This document shows positions 1-7,740 of a DNA stretch of 10,475 nt, piece by piece. A program made the position numbers and the translations under genes. Positions within the stretch are counted from its first letter, which is position 1, and the number at the start of each line of letters is the position of its first letter. A model generated the notes under the pieces. It searched no databases, was not told the DNA's origin, and saw only the letters and a list, made by a program, of their open reading frames with translations. The DNA is from a bacterium (GTDB lineage Bacteria > Bacteroidota > Ignavibacteria > Kapaibacteriales > UBA961): positions 1 to 10,475 of the forward strand of contig JALHLL010000115.1 in NCBI GenBank assembly GCA_022844575.1, written 5' to 3'.

Positions 1-24
1 AACGGTGCTATGTCTGTAAGTTAG
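1..24 (+). other. Upstream in-frame remnant of the transglutaminase-like gene, ending in TAG
   Basis: Read in the frame of the downstream gene, these bases encode N-G-A-M-S-V-S followed by a TAG stop at 22-24. The frame then continues as NALDLIDECRK. The NG and NALDLI elements on either side of the stop resemble the region just before the catalytic cysteine in intact relatives, so the stop seems to lie inside a once continuous gene. The call rests on recalled family patterns, not on an alignment. Confidence 0.45.
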
Positions 25-36
25 AATGCGCTTGAT

Positions 37-606
37 TTGATAGATGAGTGCCGGAAGAAACGTAAGGGAATAGATTGTAGGGGTCTTGCCACAATTCTGA
101 ATGAATGTTATTTATCTCTCGGTTTTTGTTCACGTATTGTCTCTTGTTTGTCCAAAGACACGAATGATAAAGATTATCATGCCGTTAATAGCGTTTTCTC
201 TCGTCGGTGGAATAAATGGATAATGATTGATCCCACCCATGATGCTTATTTTATTAATAGGAATGGGATATTGTATAGTATTGAAGAAGTAAGGCAAAGA
301 TTGATTCAGGGAAAGTCTATAGCACTTAATCCTGAATCGAATTGGAATAGAAGATTTTCTATGGAAAAAGGTGATTTTCTGTATAATTACCTTGCAAAAA
401 ACTTGTATCGTTTCGTATGTCTACTCAATAGTGAATTTAATGCGGAAACGAAGGGAAAAGGCAAAACAATAACCTATATAAGACTTTCACCGCCCGATTT
501 TTATTATCAGAAGCCGGATAAGTTTGAAACAAAAGATGTTAAATCCGGTACGAATTATATTAACTACCGTACTAATAACTCATTAGCGTTTTGGCAAGCA
601 CCTTAA
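37..606 (+). CDS. Transglutaminase-like domain protein, C-terminal part (interrupted upstream)
   Basis: This is the C-terminal part of a transglutaminase-like (papain-fold) protein. Counting from the TTG at 37, the catalytic triad is visible: Cys14 in GIDCRGLA, His48 in DYHAVNSVF and Asp65 in WIMIDPTHDAY. After these come an EVRQRLIQGK segment, the NWN motif and a KNLYRF motif, and the protein ends naturally in NNSLAFWQAP. Homologues I recall from Bacteroidota and Firmicutes share all of these blocks. The start is doubtful: the TTG has no Shine-Dalgarno sequence, and family members carry a longer N-terminal subdomain. The in-frame codons before the TTG still fit the family, but a TAG at 22-24 breaks the frame. 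The gene is therefore either a decayed copy or carries a sequence error, and less likely a short protein starting at TTG. Its substrate is unknown. It converges with the FlbD-type gene, leaving a 7-nt gap. Confidence 0.72.
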   Translation: MIDECRKKRKGIDCRGLATILNECYLSLGFCSRIVSCLSKDTNDKDYHAVNSVFSRRWNKWIMIDPTHDAYFINRNGILYSIEEVRQRLIQGKSIALNPESNWNRRFSMEKGDFLYNYLAKNLYRFVCLLNSEFNAETKGKGKTITYIRLSPPDFYYQKPDKFETKDVKSGTNYINYRTNNSLAFWQAP

Positions 607-613
607 GCACTTC

Positions 614-805
614 TTACTTGGTCGGCACCAAACATGAACGTCTGAATGCAATTACTTTTTCTGTTATAATCTCCGAAGATTCCTTTACAACAATTTTTCT
701 ACCACTTACAAAGGTAATGGTAGAATCGAATGAGGTTTCGACGGTTTCTATTTCGTCATTATTAACTGTAATCGGACGACCGTCAATTCTTGTCAAATAT
801 ATCAT
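614..805 (-). CDS. flbD: FlbD / SwrD-family flagellar protein
   Basis: This 63-residue protein matches the small FlbD (SwrD) family, which in Bacillus subtilis supports flagellar motor power and swarming through the stator. Family hallmarks are in order: MIYLTRIDGRPITVN at residues 1-15, an acidic DEIETVE stretch, DSTITFVSGRKIVVKES at 27-43, and EKVIAFRR near the end. The ATG at 805 is chosen over the GTG at 814 because GGAG (positions 815-818) lies 8 nt upstream of the ATG, and because family members begin at this MI-x-LTR. The gene follows the OppC-type permease by 17 nt and is probably the last gene of that unit. No other flagellar or motility gene is in the window, whereas family members usually sit with motA, motB or fliL. 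Confidence 0.82.
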   Translation of the reverse strand: MIYLTRIDGRPITVNNDEIETVETSFDSTITFVSGRKIVVKESSEIITEKVIAFRRSCLVPTK

Positions 806-814
806 ATATAACAC

Positions 815-818
815 TCCG
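815..818 (-). promoter_or_regulatory. Shine-Dalgarno sequence of flbD
   Basis: GGAG on the minus strand lies 8 nt before the ATG at 805. It decides the start in favour of this ATG over the GTG at 814, which would overlap the site. Confidence 0.6.
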
Positions 819-822
819 TAAA

Positions 823-1866
823 TTAGGAACGCAATCTCGGATCAGTTGCATCGCGCAAAGCATCGCCTATAAGATTATAAGCCGATACAGTTAAAAATAT
901 TAAAAAACCCGGAAAAACTGCAAGCCACCAAGCCGATACATTACCACGAGCTTTGAATAATACAGAGCCCCACGTTACAACTGTCGGTGGTACACCAAAC
1001 CCAAGGAAACTCAATGCTGATTCGGTAAGAATAGCACCTGCTATACCAAAAGCTGCACTTACCAAAACAGGTGCCAGCGCATTTGGCAAAACATGTCGGA
1101 AAATTACTCTCGACTGACTAAATCCTAATGCTTGTGCTGCAGAGACAAAATCCAAATTGCGAATTCTTAAAACCTCGCCACGTATAAATCGTGCAATGCT
1201 TGTCCAACCGGTTAAGCCAATCAAAGACATAATAAGCCAAATGCTGCCGGCTTGCACCATAGCAACAATAGTTATAATAAGAAAGAATGTCGGAAAGGTT
1301 ATAACCAATTCTATAAGTCGCGAAATAAAAGTATCAACCCAACCACCATAGTATCCGGCTAAAAGTCCCATTACGATACCTATGCAAAGTGCAATACCCA
1401 TTGCAACAAGTCCGATTGCTAAAGCATAACGACTTCCATGTATAATACCCGCTAAAACATCTCTGCCGATATCATCAGTACCAAGCCAATGTTTGGCGGT
1501 CGGCTTCGCATCAGGTAATGTAATGACGGTTCCATCGGCTGCTTGCGGAGAATACGGTATCGGCGGGAACAAAGACCAATCATATTGAAGCATTCGCCAA
1601 TCGGAATTCGTTAACTCACCCTTATACCAATCGACAACTTTCAAGGAAACACCATATTCCTTAAAAATGGGCATAACGATTTGATTTTTATACGAAGCAA
1701 TTATTGGTTTATCATTAGCAAGAAAATCAGCAAACAATGCTATTCCCGATAAAAACAGTACAAAATATGCCGACCATAATCCCATTCTGTTTTTTCTGAA
1801 TTGTCGCTTAACGAATGCTCCGTATGATTCGCCTAATTGTTCTTCTTTTACAGGATTTGTACTCAT
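823..1866 (-). CDS. OppC/YejE-type ABC transporter permease
   Basis: This is an inner-membrane permease subunit of a peptide/nickel-type (Opp/Dpp/Yej) ABC importer, 347 residues long. Visible in order are a first membrane segment at about 31-49; a long extracytoplasmic stretch at about 50-125; the OppC signature HWLGTDDIGRD at 126-136; membrane segments near 147-171, 188-225, 263-285 and 313-335; the ATPase-contacting EAA-type loop (SAAQALGF, then HVLPN) at 242-262; and the usual C-terminus GDALRDATDPRLR. The first loop (NDKP, PIFK, W-SLFPPIPYS) is like that of YejE rather than short OppC/DppC proteins, so YejE-type is the closer label. The substrate cannot be read from sequence. No OppB-type partner, ATPase or binding protein is present. 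The start lies 7 nt after pheS, which suggests co-transcription, but no clear ribosome binding site is seen. Confidence 0.92.
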   Translation of the reverse strand: MSTNPVKEEQLGESYGAFVKRQFRKNRMGLWSAYFVLFLSGIALFADFLANDKPIIASYKNQIVMPIFKEYGVSLKVVDWYKGELTNSDWRMLQYDWSLFPPIPYSPQAADGTVITLPDAKPTAKHWLGTDDIGRDVLAGIIHGSRYALAIGLVAMGIALCIGIVMGLLAGYYGGWVDTFISRLIELVITFPTFFLIITIVAMVQAGSIWLIMSLIGLTGWTSIARFIRGEVLRIRNLDFVSAAQALGFSQSRVIFRHVLPNALAPVLVSAAFGIAGAILTESALSFLGFGVPPTVVTWGSVLFKARGNVSAWWLAVFPGFLIFLTVSAYNLIGDALRDATDPRLRS

Positions 1867-1873
1867 ATTGATA

Positions 1874-2893
1874 CTAAAATTGTCTTAAAACACGGACATC
1901 GTTTTCATATAGATAACGTATATCATCTATACCGGTGGTAAGAAGCGTAACTCTTTCAATACCGAAACCAAAAGCATATCCACTATATTCATCAGGGTCA
2001 ATACCGCAATTTCGTAATACATTCGGGTGTACCATACCACATCCGAGAATCTCCAGCCATCCGGTATACTTGCAAACCCGACATCCTTTACCACCACATA
2101 AATAACAGGTAATGTCCATTTCGGCACTTGGTTCCGTAAAAGGAAAATATGAAGGTCTGAAACGATACTTCAAATCCTTTCCGTACATTTCCTTTGCAAA
2201 AGCTACCAAAGTTCCCTTCAATTGGGCAAATGTTACATTCTTATCAATATACAGCCCCTCTACCTGATGAAATTCTGCTAAAGAACGCGCACTTACGGCT
2301 TCATTTCTATAGACACGTCCGGGCATTATCGCCCTTATAGGCGGCTTTTGCGATGTCATTAACCGAATCTGCACCGAAGAAGTGTGTGTCCGTAATAATA
2401 GTTTTTCGCCATGTTTTTCATCGAGGAAAAAAGTGTCCTGCATATCGCGTGCAGGGTGGTCGTCGGCAAAGTTGAGTAATCCGAAATTATGGGCATCATT
2501 CTCTATATCGGGTCCCTCGGCAATATCAAATCCCAACTTTTTAAAAACAGCAATTGCTTTATCCAAGGTTTGTGTAATCGGATGAGTTGTTCCTCTTCTC
2601 TGCCTGCGCGAAGGTAATGTTACATCGATACTTGCGGTTGTATTTTTCTGATTCTCAATGCTGTCTTTAGCTTCAGTCCATGCCTGTTCAGCTTTGCGAC
2701 GAACTTCATTAAGGGTTTTACCTATAATGGGTTTCTCCTCTTTCGGAACATCTCGTAAACGATCGACAAAGGTCTGCAAAGTACCTTTCTTTACAAGATG
2801 TTTTAACCGAAATGCCTCAATGGATTGTTCATCATTAAGCGTTTGAATATCAGTATCAAGTTGTTCCGAAAGTGCAAGTAATTCCTGAATCAT
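1874..2893 (-). CDS. pheS: Phenylalanine--tRNA ligase alpha subunit
   Basis: PheS is the catalytic alpha subunit of the alpha2beta2 phenylalanyl-tRNA synthetase, which charges tRNA-Phe in the cytoplasm. The 339-residue length is normal. Residues 1-90 form the helical tRNA-binding arm. The class II core follows, with HNFGLLNFADDHPARD at 135-150, DTFFL at 153-157, RTHTSSVQIR at 168-177, the motif 2 region FRPSYFPFTEPSAEMD at 245-260, GCGMVHPNVL at 284-293 and motif 3 GFGIERVTLL at 309-318. A four-cysteine cluster (C263, C266, C271, C274; C-x2-C-x4-C-x2-C) sits between motif 2 and GWLEILGCG and could bind a metal; I recall the same cluster in some other PheS lineages. pheT is not adjacent. The oppC-type gene follows by 7 nt. 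No clear Shine-Dalgarno precedes the ATG. Confidence 0.97.
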   Translation of the reverse strand: MIQELLALSEQLDTDIQTLNDEQSIEAFRLKHLVKKGTLQTFVDRLRDVPKEEKPIIGKTLNEVRRKAEQAWTEAKDSIENQKNTTASIDVTLPSRRQRRGTTHPITQTLDKAIAVFKKLGFDIAEGPDIENDAHNFGLLNFADDHPARDMQDTFFLDEKHGEKLLLRTHTSSVQIRLMTSQKPPIRAIMPGRVYRNEAVSARSLAEFHQVEGLYIDKNVTFAQLKGTLVAFAKEMYGKDLKYRFRPSYFPFTEPSAEMDITCYLCGGKGCRVCKYTGWLEILGCGMVHPNVLRNCGIDPDEYSGYAFGFGIERVTLLTTGIDDIRYLYENDVRVLRQF

Positions 2894-2944
2894 ACAGTAA
2901 AGTCAATTGAGAATACAAACTGCAAATTACGAAAAAGGGAGTAT

Positions 2945-5900
2945 CTATTCATTCGATGGCTCCGCATTGCTCCGGTCTTCCACCGTATCGGTATTGGGGT
3001 TGTCTTTAATGACGGCACCCAAAAGAACATCTTTGAAACGATAATATAGAAACGATAAGAGCATGAGCACGAATCCGAGACCTATAAAAGAAAATATTCT
3101 ATAGAGAGTTTGTAAATAACTCAGATCAAATAAAAACACTTTAAGTATGGAAGCACCGACTAAAAGCATTGCGATAACGCGAATAACGAATTTCCTTTTC
3201 AAGATTCCCAACCATAACATTATCCCCGCATAACAAATCCATACGATTGAAATTGATAATTGCTGTTTATTTGAAAGCTGCCTTATTATAATATCGGAAT
3301 CAACAAACAAATCAGTATTAACCCAATACGGATACTTTAACATTTCAAAATAATCAACAGCTTCTATATTAAGTAGAATGAATAACAACAATGCAGCAAG
3401 TGCTGCGTAGAATCTACTTAACAAAGTATCAAATTCGTTCTTCTCTTTAATAAATTTATGAACATAAACTATCACTCCTGTAAGCGACAAGATATAAACT
3501 AAAATGGCAAGAAAACGAATATTCAGAATAAGTGTGAAATTTTGTATCGGACTATATTGCCATAAACCAAAAAATATTTTGAGCGTATTTATAACAATAA
3601 GCATGGTAACAATAATATACCCTGCAAAATTTCTGTACTTATGGGTAAACGATGAAATTATCATAAGAGTTACTGACCACCATATAACGAAATGAGCTTT
3701 TTCAGTCATATCGAGTAACTGTAAGCAAAGTGAATAAGGTGCTCCGGAAATCTTTTCCAAAATGAGTTGTAAACGTGCTTTGTCAAAATACGATACTACT
3801 TCACCATGTACAAGAATCATTATAACTGATATTATCAATAAGGTTACAAGTGAATAGAGTGCATGGTTTTCCGGATGGATTAAGAAGCCAATATTTTTAA
3901 CATTTTTCAAAACTGCGTAAAGAGTTACGGCTGACATCGCTAAAATCCCTACTCGCCAATTAAATAGAAAAGTATAGCACTCGTCCGGCGAGTAACTATA
4001 TCCTTTTATAAGCAAGTCTATAACAATAGGAACTAAACATAAAACGGCTGTATAGACAGAAAACTTGTAATCTTTTTTCGATGCAAAATAGACTGCACCA
4101 CTTATAAACACTATTCCTAACAACATCTGCAACATATCGCCGATAAACTGAAAATCGTAATATTGATTACTGATATTATTTATATCTCGATTGAAACCTA
4201 AACCGAAAAAATTGAATGTATTATCTACTTCCGACACAATACAGAACACACCTATTACAACCCACAAGCATTGAAGTATAGATGGAAAATAATTCAAGCT
4301 GAAAAGAGATTTTTTTCTATCAATGATCACGCTTGCAAGAGCAAATGAACTTAAAGCAAAATATGATATAAATCTTTCATTGAGAATAGGTATAAAATCT
4401 GCTATGGGGTGATATGAAAAAGAGCTGTCTGTAGTCACCAGAACAAACGCTGACGCTATATACATACCGAATCCGAACCATTCGAGTATTTTCACATTGA
4501 TTTTTTTTGCTAATAATAATATCAACAATGCTTCGATTGACCAAAGCGAAACCGTATTAAAATCATTAAAGGCAATATTAGTTGCAAAGAAAAGTGTAAA
4601 TGCCGTTGTTAAAGCGTAACGTTCTCTTAAAATTTGTTTCGATTCATCATTACGATTTGTAGCCATTTTATAGAGTAATACATAAGCCAAACCGTAGAGG
4701 AGAATAAAGGGAGCCGTATAATCGGGATATTTCGATTCTATAATAGTATATAAAAAACTATAATACGTCATAGCATTCATTGTAGAACCGCCTTGATGTA
4801 TCAGATTACCCGGTCTTTTCAAATTCTTCAATCGCAGGTATTCATAACCATAGAATAAAAACCAAAAAAGTGTTGAGAAAAACAAACTTATTGCAAAATG
4901 TTTTCCTGCCGAATAATCATTATAAAACCATAAAGCAAATATGCCGTAGGCAGCGAAGCGGGTCGGCAATTCCAAAAAAATCCACTCATCAAGCACATAA
5001 AGAATACCAAGAATACCAACAACAAGCAATGCGATATAAGTGAATAGCCCAATGGGATTTGCCTCGCCTGTACTAAGCATAAATGGCGTTCCGAAACCAC
5101 CCAACCACGATAGTGCCGCGATTACAAATGCTCTATACCTTATTGCTTGCCACAATCCAATAGCCGTAACAAAACTCATCAGAACAAATGCTATTATCTG
5201 CGGAACAAGATGATAAAAGTTAAACGAGGCATATACCGACATATAAAGAACTGCAATACCCGTTCCTACTATCCCCTGCGCAAAAACTTCATATCCCTTT
5301 TGTTTCATTTTATGGGCAAATCCCAAACATGAAAGTCCGAATAACCCGCCCATCAAAACTCTTACACTTTCCGGTATAAGATTATTATCAAAAGCATACT
5401 TTAGGAAAAATACCACTCCAACAATTATTGCCAATGCACCTATTCTATTGAGTATTTTACCGCCAATAAGTTGTTCCCATTCCTCGCGCGATTTGGATTT
5501 AGGCGCATTAGCCTCAAAAATCGGCCTATCTTTTAGAAACTCCTTTCCCGGCTTTGCATGAATTTTTTCTTCGTAGGGTTTATCTTTTACAAACTCCGAC
5601 TCAGCTTCCACTGTAATGTTTTCAGTCTCAATATGCTCGTTCGTATCTATAGTTTCATTTTCATCATAAATTGATTGTATATGCAGTTCGGTTTCAACTT
5701 TGTCATAATTTTGAATTTTTGACTCTGCTTCTTCTTTAACCACATTAGGTTCACTTTCTACATTACTGTTTTCTTTAGTTTGTCTGTCATATAAACCTAA
5801 TTCCAATTGATCAAGTCTTTTACTCTGTGATCTTACTATACCTTGTAGAGTCAGAATTGACGCTTCGATTAAACTAATAGATTGCAATAAACTTGCAATC

Positions 5901-5974
5901 TTCGACCTTTGAACTAAAATTATTATTATCAGGACGACAAAGCCAACGAACCCAATCGGGAATAAATCAAGCAT
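2945..5974 (-). CDS. DUF2339 family large multi-pass membrane protein
   Basis: This protein of about 1009 residues belongs to the DUF2339 membrane family, whose function is not known. Counting from the ATG at 5974, it has an N-terminal membrane segment at about 9-21 (VVLIIIILV), a probable coiled coil at about 22-65 (SKRLDQLELGL), and a long acidic linker to about 163. The family's entry signature follows at about 167-195: WEQLIGGKILNRIG, then GVVFFLKYAFDN. The rest is mostly repeated hydrophobic helices, probably more than twenty, ending in a short charged tail. The upstream TTG at 6001 would add nine residues, but neither start has a clear ribosome binding site. I prefer the ATG because MLDLFPIGFVGF leads directly into the first membrane helix. 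The linker carries a degenerate duplicate, EFVKDKP and EFLKDRP, 18 residues apart. It lies 71 nt after the barrel gene and 51 nt before pheS. Confidence 0.88.
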   Translation of the reverse strand: MLDLFPIGFVGFVVLIIIILVQRSKIASLLQSISLIEASILTLQGIVRSQSKRLDQLELGLYDRQTKENSNVESEPNVVKEEAESKIQNYDKVETELHIQSIYDENETIDTNEHIETENITVEAESEFVKDKPYEEKIHAKPGKEFLKDRPIFEANAPKSKSREEWEQLIGGKILNRIGALAIIVGVVFFLKYAFDNNLIPESVRVLMGGLFGLSCLGFAHKMKQKGYEVFAQGIVGTGIAVLYMSVYASFNFYHLVPQIIAFVLMSFVTAIGLWQAIRYRAFVIAALSWLGGFGTPFMLSTGEANPIGLFTYIALLVVGILGILYVLDEWIFLELPTRFAAYGIFALWFYNDYSAGKHFAISLFFSTLFWFLFYGYEYLRLKNLKRPGNLIHQGGSTMNAMTYYSFLYTIIESKYPDYTAPFILLYGLAYVLLYKMATNRNDESKQILRERYALTTAFTLFFATNIAFNDFNTVSLWSIEALLILLLAKKINVKILEWFGFGMYIASAFVLVTTDSSFSYHPIADFIPILNERFISYFALSSFALASVIIDRKKSLFSLNYFPSILQCLWVVIGVFCIVSEVDNTFNFFGLGFNRDINNISNQYYDFQFIGDMLQMLLGIVFISGAVYFASKKDYKFSVYTAVLCLVPIVIDLLIKGYSYSPDECYTFLFNWRVGILAMSAVTLYAVLKNVKNIGFLIHPENHALYSLVTLLIISVIMILVHGEVVSYFDKARLQLILEKISGAPYSLCLQLLDMTEKAHFVIWWSVTLMIISSFTHKYRNFAGYIIVTMLIVINTLKIFFGLWQYSPIQNFTLILNIRFLAILVYILSLTGVIVYVHKFIKEKNEFDTLLSRFYAALAALLLFILLNIEAVDYFEMLKYPYWVNTDLFVDSDIIIRQLSNKQQLSISIVWICYAGIMLWLGILKRKFVIRVIAMLLVGASILKVFLFDLSYLQTLYRIFSFIGLGFVLMLLSFLYYRFKDVLLGAVIKDNPNTDTVEDRSNAEPSNE

Positions 5975-6045
5975 AGGGAAACCGTTATAGGATATGAGCA
6001 ATGTGCAAACTTAAGATTTAGTAGGTCAATTCGATTACCGAATAC

Positions 6046-7701
6046 TTAAAAATTTACAGTCCACTGCAAGTTGCATTGTAATTCTCTAAAGGATGGGTTA
6101 TACGAAACAGATGAGTAATCGTAGGAATTGAGATTGGCAAAAAGTGAAAATGAACCCCATTCGTCAGTTTTATAGAGTGCGGATAAACGAGCTAAGAACT
6201 GAAATTCGGATTCGAGCGTTTTTACCGAACTAACGCCCATTGTTGCTGAACAATCAAGAACATTATCAAAAAAAGAATAGCCGACAGTTTCCGATACGGA
6301 AAGAACGGAAATTGTTAATGCTGCATTATTAACAAGTGTATTAAAAACCGATGTTGTGAAGTTAAGCGTATTGACATACGAGAGTACATGATTTAACCCG
6401 AACGTTGATGCAGTGGAATTTGTTAGTTTTTGGGTAATGATATTATTATCATCAACATCCTGAAGAGTAAACGTTCCAGATAGAGTTTGGAATCCCTCCC
6501 ATCCTTCAAATTGGTAATAGGGAGAGAAAGAAATATTTTGTACTATATTCTGTAAACGTATGGTATCATTATCGTGACGAGAACGTATGCCATAATTGGA
6601 GTAGGAAGCATCAAAGCCCAAATTATCTTCAATCTGCCATGAAATTCCGCCCGTACCTATAACCCTTTGGGTGGCAGACAAACGATTACTGCGCAAATTA
6701 TTATATCGTACCCCCATCGAACTGCGCAACGACATTTTCCCTTGTAATAATCTCAACGAAGGTGACAGAATAATATCCAATATATCATTCGGTAATTGCA
6801 TAAAACCCTGTGTTGTAAATCCGGGCCCAATCCACTGCGCCTCTGTTCTTACACTCCAGTCTGAAAAAGCATTATATAATACCGATAATTTTCCGGCACC
6901 ATCTATAAATGAAGTGGTGGTAGGGATAAAAATTATGTCGGGAATAGAACCGACATTCTCTATTTTTTTTGCACTTGAGTTGCTATTGGTAGCACTTGCC
7001 GCTAACTCGGCCGAGACATAAAGCCCTTGTACAATACTTAGACCTGCGCTTAAAGAAGTCACAAAATTATCGGCAGGATTAAGAATGGAATTCCGTGTAT
7101 TCAACGAGAAAGAATCATCCCAAGCTTTTAATATATTCAGATAAACATAATTGCCATTACTCTCATCATATCCGGCTCGGGCAGCAAACATCAGTCTCTT
7201 ATATTCACCTGAAAATAGCACAAGTGAATCTCTTAATTCTTGATTACGGGCTTCACGTATAATACCATAGCCTGCAAAAAAGCGGAAGTTACTCGGATGA
7301 ATATCAATTCCCCCACCAAGAATCCGTAAATCTCCGAAAGTGAATTCCGAAACTTTATTGGAAAAATATCCGCCATGTAATGTAAGCCATGGAGTTATTT
7401 GTGGGCTGATACCGAATTGATTAAAGGGCTGATTTGTACCGAAATTCCTATTGGAATAATAGAGTTCGAAAGGAACAGTTACTGTCGAAAAGAATTGTGC
7501 ATTACCTCGCAGTATAGCTCTCCCAACAATGGGCGGTAAACGCGGAACCCATGAACTATCATCTGAAAACGAAGTATAGAGTTCCGTTGAGATAACGGAA
7601 CTTGCTTTTAACGAAAACAATGAACTATCTCTATCCTGCGCCTTCGAACAATATGCGGATAGGAGAAAAATAAGAATATATAAATATCCCGTACACTTCA
7701 T
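6046..7701 (-). CDS. Predicted outer-membrane beta-barrel protein, function unknown
   Basis: From the ATG at 7701 this encodes 551 residues with a signal peptide: a hydrophobic core (YLYILIFLLSAYC) and likely cleavage after SKA at about residue 21. The mature part is rich in alternating polar/aromatic strands, has the segments FNQFGISPQITPW (93-105), GDLRILGGGIDIHPSNFRF (123-141) and FAGYG, and ends in a terminal phenylalanine (QWTVNF), as barrel substrates of the BAM complex do. The FNQFG...GGGIDIHP pattern resembles conserved outer-membrane proteins I recall from Bacteroidota-type genomes, whose role is unknown. An ATG at 7737 would add MEQNCFECSSKV, an acidic, cysteine-containing leader unlike a signal-peptide n-region, so the inner ATG is preferred. 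The gene follows the MalF-type permease closely and a 6-bp hairpin lies between them. Confidence 0.78.
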   Translation of the reverse strand: MKCTGYLYILIFLLSAYCSKAQDRDSSLFSLKASSVISTELYTSFSDDSSWVPRLPPIVGRAILRGNAQFFSTVTVPFELYYSNRNFGTNQPFNQFGISPQITPWLTLHGGYFSNKVSEFTFGDLRILGGGIDIHPSNFRFFAGYGIIREARNQELRDSLVLFSGEYKRLMFAARAGYDESNGNYVYLNILKAWDDSFSLNTRNSILNPADNFVTSLSAGLSIVQGLYVSAELAASATNSNSSAKKIENVGSIPDIIFIPTTTSFIDGAGKLSVLYNAFSDWSVRTEAQWIGPGFTTQGFMQLPNDILDIILSPSLRLLQGKMSLRSSMGVRYNNLRSNRLSATQRVIGTGGISWQIEDNLGFDASYSNYGIRSRHDNDTIRLQNIVQNISFSPYYQFEGWEGFQTLSGTFTLQDVDDNNIITQKLTNSTASTFGLNHVLSYVNTLNFTTSVFNTLVNNAALTISVLSVSETVGYSFFDNVLDCSATMGVSSVKTLESEFQFLARLSALYKTDEWGSFSLFANLNSYDYSSVSYNPSFRELQCNLQWTVNF

Positions 7702-7709
7702 AACCTTAG

Positions 7710-7728
7710 AACTGCATTCGAAGCAGTT
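7710..7728 (-). other. Short inverted repeat between permease and barrel genes
   Basis: AACTGC and GCAGTT form a perfect 6-bp stem around a 7-nt loop (TTCGAAT on the minus strand). It lies 8 nt before the preferred ATG of the barrel gene and just after the permease stop. No T-tract follows on the minus strand, so it is not a convincing terminator there. An effect on translation or mRNA stability is possible but unproven. Confidence 0.35.
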
Positions 7729-7740
7729 TTGTTCCATTTT

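Noticed and set aside
618..631. TTGGT-CGGC-ACCAA hairpin as a terminator for the convergent genes
   Set aside because: The stem is only 5 bp, it lies inside flbD codons, and no T-tract follows on either strand.
591..821. Open frame on the plus strand over the flbD gene
   Set aside because: It is antisense to flbD, has no recognisable domain, and overlaps both the transglutaminase-like 3' end and flbD. The minus-strand frame has a good ribosome binding site and clear family motifs.
5975..6001. TTG start at 6001 for the DUF2339 protein
   Set aside because: It has no Shine-Dalgarno and adds only LISYNGFP before the ATG that leads straight into the first membrane helix. It cannot be excluded.
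6024..6039. Hairpin after the barrel gene (GGT-C-AAT, loop TCG, ATTACC)
   Set aside because: The stem is short with a bulged base and has no T-tract, so it does not support a terminator.
7624..7701. Lipoprotein signal in the barrel protein (Cys18 in LLSAYC)
   Set aside because: The residue before the cysteine is Tyr, which does not fit the lipobox, and an SKA cleavage site for signal peptidase I follows.
7702..7737. ATG at 7737 as the start of the barrel protein
   Set aside because: The extra 12 residues are acidic and cysteine-containing and would spoil the signal-peptide n-region; the ATG at 7701 gives a normal one.
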